Below are positions 6,956 through 8,809 of a stretch of DNA of 8,809 nucleotides, in pieces. Position 1 is the first letter of the stretch; every line of letters starts with the position of its first letter. Below the pieces are notes generated by a model. It was not told where the DNA came from and did no database searches. It saw only the letters and a program-made list of their open reading frames with translations. This stretch comes from an uncultured Bryobacterales bacterium (GTDB taxonomy: Bacteria; Acidobacteriota; Terriglobia; Bryobacterales; UBA6623), in the NCBI GenBank assembly GCA_946887065.1, contig CAMPKL010000110.1:1-8809 (forward strand), read 5' to 3'. Both the position numbers and the translations under genes were made by a program.

Positions 6956-8077
6956 TTAGGCGATCCCTTGCGCTATCTCCTCATGCCGCCTGAGCAGAAA
7001 CGTGTCGGTCATGCCGGCAATGTAGTCGCAAACGGCCCGATGCTTCGATTCGAGTCCGGCCTGTTCCTGGTAAGGGCGGGGAAGGCCCTCGGGATGTGCC
7101 ATGAAGTAATCGAAGAGCGCGTCCAGCTTTTCGACTGAACGTTCCCCGCGTACGGCCACTGCGGGCGAGCGATAGACTTCGCGGCCGAGAAGTCGCTTGA
7201 GCGAGGCTGCCGCTCGGGCGGCATCGGGCGCGAGCCGGGCGAGCCGCTCCGGGTGTCCGCGGACGTCGTCTGCGTTCCGCACGCCCGATTCCTCGGCGGC
7301 GGCCTTCGTTCCCTCGATCAACGAGGCAACGAAATAGTCCAGCAGACGGCGTAGCGCCTCATTGAACCAATCCCAACGGTGAGCCTGGGGATACGAGGTC
7401 TGGGCCTCTTGAAAAAGCGCGCCGAACAGTGCAATCTCCGAGCAGACCGCATCGATCTCCAGGGCTTTGGCTTCCACCGCGTCGTCCAGGTCTCCGCAGT
7501 TGTAGGCGATCTCATCGGCCGGGTCGATCAGTTGCGCCTCAAGCAAGGGACGGAGATGGAGCAAGTACTCCGCCATCTCGGGATGTTCCGTCTCGGTGAA
7601 GTCCCTGGAATGCTTGAGCAGGCCTTCGCGCACTTCGAAAGTCAAATTGAGCCCCGGCGCCGCGGGGTACCGCCGTTCGAAGCGCTCAACGATGCGCAGC
7701 GAGTGTATGTTGTGGTCAAAACGGCCGCCGTAGCGGCGCATGGCGCGATCGAGCGCGGCTTCGCCTGCGTGACCAAACGGCGGGTGCCCCAAGTCGTGGC
7801 CGAGCGCCAACGCTTCCGCTAGATCCTCGTTAAGGCCCAGCGCTCTGGCCGCCGTACGGGTGACCTGAGCTACCTCGATGGTATGCGTCAGACGGTTCCG
7901 AAAATGATCCGAGAGCGGGGCGGTGAAGACCTGAGTCTTCTCCTGCATACGGCGAAAGGAGCGCGAATGAATAATCCGGTCGCGGTCCCGCTGAAACGCG
8001 TTGCGGTACGGATGTTCCGGCTCGGGACGCCGACGGCCTCGACTCTGTGACGGATCGAAGCGAAGCCGTTGGAGCAT
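6956..8077 (-). CDS. dgt: dGTPase-like HD-domain deoxynucleotide triphosphohydrolase
   Basis: Cytoplasmic HD hydrolase of 373 residues that splits dNTPs into deoxynucleoside and triphosphate, adjusting the nucleotide pool. The N-terminal block YRNAFQRDRDRIIHSRSFRRMQEKTQV (24-50) is the standard family opening. HD metal ligands are His65 in LTHTIEV, His94-Asp95 in GHDLGHPPFGH, and Asp196 in DEIAYNCGDLDD. The tail AGMTDTF (354-360) is also typical. The length fits the shorter bacterial dGTPase-like class, not the longer E. coli enzyme. It starts 15 bases after the TPR gene stop and ends 20 bases before the oxidase gene, in the same unit. No clear Shine-Dalgarno site precedes its ATG. Substrate preference among dNTPs cannot be told, so the symbol is by family only. 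Confidence 0.93.
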   Translation of the reverse strand: MLQRLRFDPSQSRGRRRPEPEHPYRNAFQRDRDRIIHSRSFRRMQEKTQVFTAPLSDHFRNRLTHTIEVAQVTRTAARALGLNEDLAEALALGHDLGHPPFGHAGEAALDRAMRRYGGRFDHNIHSLRIVERFERRYPAAPGLNLTFEVREGLLKHSRDFTETEHPEMAEYLLHLRPLLEAQLIDPADEIAYNCGDLDDAVEAKALEIDAVCSEIALFGALFQEAQTSYPQAHRWDWFNEALRRLLDYFVASLIEGTKAAAEESGVRNADDVRGHPERLARLAPDAARAAASLKRLLGREVYRSPAVAVRGERSVEKLDALFDYFMAHPEGLPRPYQEQAGLESKHRAVCDYIAGMTDTFLLRRHEEIAQGIA

Positions 8078-8092
8078 TAGAAGTCTTGCGGG

Positions 8093-8794
8093 TTAGCTCT
8101 GAGGCAGCGTTCTAAGTTCCTGCGCCGCGATTGTGCTGGCCGGCCCGGTGGCGTCAACCAGTTCTTGCAGCAGCGCCCGGGCCGCAGCGGGATCGGTATT
8201 GGCTATCGTTCGGGCCAGAGCCAGTTTGGCGCGTGAAGCCGGCACTACGGCGGTTGGACTGTTTACCAGCTTCTCGTACTCAGCACGGGCTCCGGCAACA
8301 TCGCCTTCGGCAGCCAGTACGTCCGCCAAGGCCAGGCGCGCTAGCGAAGCGTACTCCTCGTCGGCGCCCGCAATCGCCGACTGCAGTTTCGTCTTGGCTG
8401 CCGCATAATCCTCGGTTTCGATATCGAACAGAGCGTAATAATAGTCCGCGGCGGCCGCGGCTTCGGTTCCAGGGAAGTCCGTCTTTACCTTTTCCAACGC
8501 CGCGGTCACCTCGCGCATGCGTTCGCCCGAGGTAACGAAGGCTTGCGTACCCGGTTGAGGATCGACTGACACAGGCCGGCTGAACATGACGGCCGCCTCC
8601 TGCAGCGCCGCCATCGAATTTAAGCGTTGGCTTTGTTGGTTGGAGTAGTACCAGGCTCCGCCGACGATCGCGACGACCGCAACAGCCAGCCCGACGATGA
8701 TGGTCGTACGATGCTCGCGGAAATACTGGATGTCGCGGCCGACTTCCTCAACGAACCTGTCGTGCTTTAGGGATTTGCGGTTAATGTTGGCCAC
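8093..8794 (-). CDS. Membrane-anchored TPR-like protein (YfgM-type)
   Basis: Single-pass inner-membrane protein of 233 residues. A charged cytoplasmic head (1-28) is followed by one membrane segment at about 31-50 (TIIVGLAVAVVAIVGGAWYY), then an outer part rich in Ala and Glu that reads as helical pairs (for example DYYYALFDIETEDYAAAKTKL and LALADVLAAEGDVAGARAEYEKL). This is the layout of the YfgM/TPR_21-like family, which holds or chaperones proteins at the periplasmic face; the actual partner is unknown. The start is GTG at 8794 (reading MANINRKSLKHD), with a weak AGAGA upstream. The frame stays open to the right edge of the window, so an earlier start cannot be excluded. It is the first visible gene of the minus-strand block. 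Confidence 0.82.
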   Translation of the reverse strand: MANINRKSLKHDRFVEEVGRDIQYFREHRTTIIVGLAVAVVAIVGGAWYYSNQQSQRLNSMAALQEAAVMFSRPVSVDPQPGTQAFVTSGERMREVTAALEKVKTDFPGTEAAAAADYYYALFDIETEDYAAAKTKLQSAIAGADEEYASLARLALADVLAAEGDVAGARAEYEKLVNSPTAVVPASRAKLALARTIANTDPAAARALLQELVDATGPASTIAAQELRTLPQS

Positions 8795-8809
8795 GGCGTT
8801 TCTCTTGGT

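Noticed and set aside
6084..6959. Long open frame of 291 codons on the plus strand, opposite the acyl-CoA oxidase gene
   Set aside because: It lies inside a gene with full family motifs on the other strand; its product shows no recognisable family. High third-position GC commonly opens such antisense frames.

Overview
The window is a dense, GC-rich stretch of bacterial chromosome. It has eight protein genes, seven on the minus strand, and almost no intergenic DNA. The gene style suggests an acidobacterium, perhaps Bryobacterales/Solibacter-like. The reasons are an exported PQQ-type quinoprotein beside a diheme cytochrome c with a planctomycete/acidobacterial-type heme-binding region, a large secreted acetyl-esterase-like hydrolase, and a small conserved protein I associate with Acidobacteria. 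This placement is inferred from family resemblance, not computed.

Right block (8794 down to 1845, minus strand). Five genes run in one direction with gaps of 15, 20, 25 and 2 bases, so they are probably one transcription unit. In order they are: a membrane-anchored TPR-like protein; a dGTPase-type HD phosphohydrolase; an acyl-CoA oxidase/dehydrogenase with an extra N-terminal domain; a secreted two-domain alpha/beta hydrolase of the acetyl xylan esterase kind; and a class II histone-deacetylase-like amidohydrolase. The last three all act on acyl or acetyl groups. Joint action (deacetylating an exported substrate, handling acyl-CoA, removing N-acetyl groups) is possible but not shown.

Middle. 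A 126-residue conserved protein of unknown function (1461-1841, plus strand) meets the deacetylase gene tail to tail, with three bases between the stop codons.

Left block (1396 down to the window edge, minus strand). An exported diheme cytochrome c is followed after 21 bases by the first 203 codons of an exported PQQ-dependent dehydrogenase. These look like a periplasmic electron-transfer pair, in which the quinoprotein oxidises an unknown substrate and the cytochrome accepts electrons. Its promoter lies in the 64-base divergent gap that it shares with the small plus-strand gene.

I see no mobile element, CRISPR array, rRNA, tRNA or phage gene. Most of the window is metabolic. The points most worth a second look are the altered metal/PQQ-binding motif of the quinoprotein, the N-terminal domain on the acyl-CoA oxidase, the degenerate second esterase domain, the near-leaderless divergent promoters, and the lack of clear Shine-Dalgarno sites across the window.
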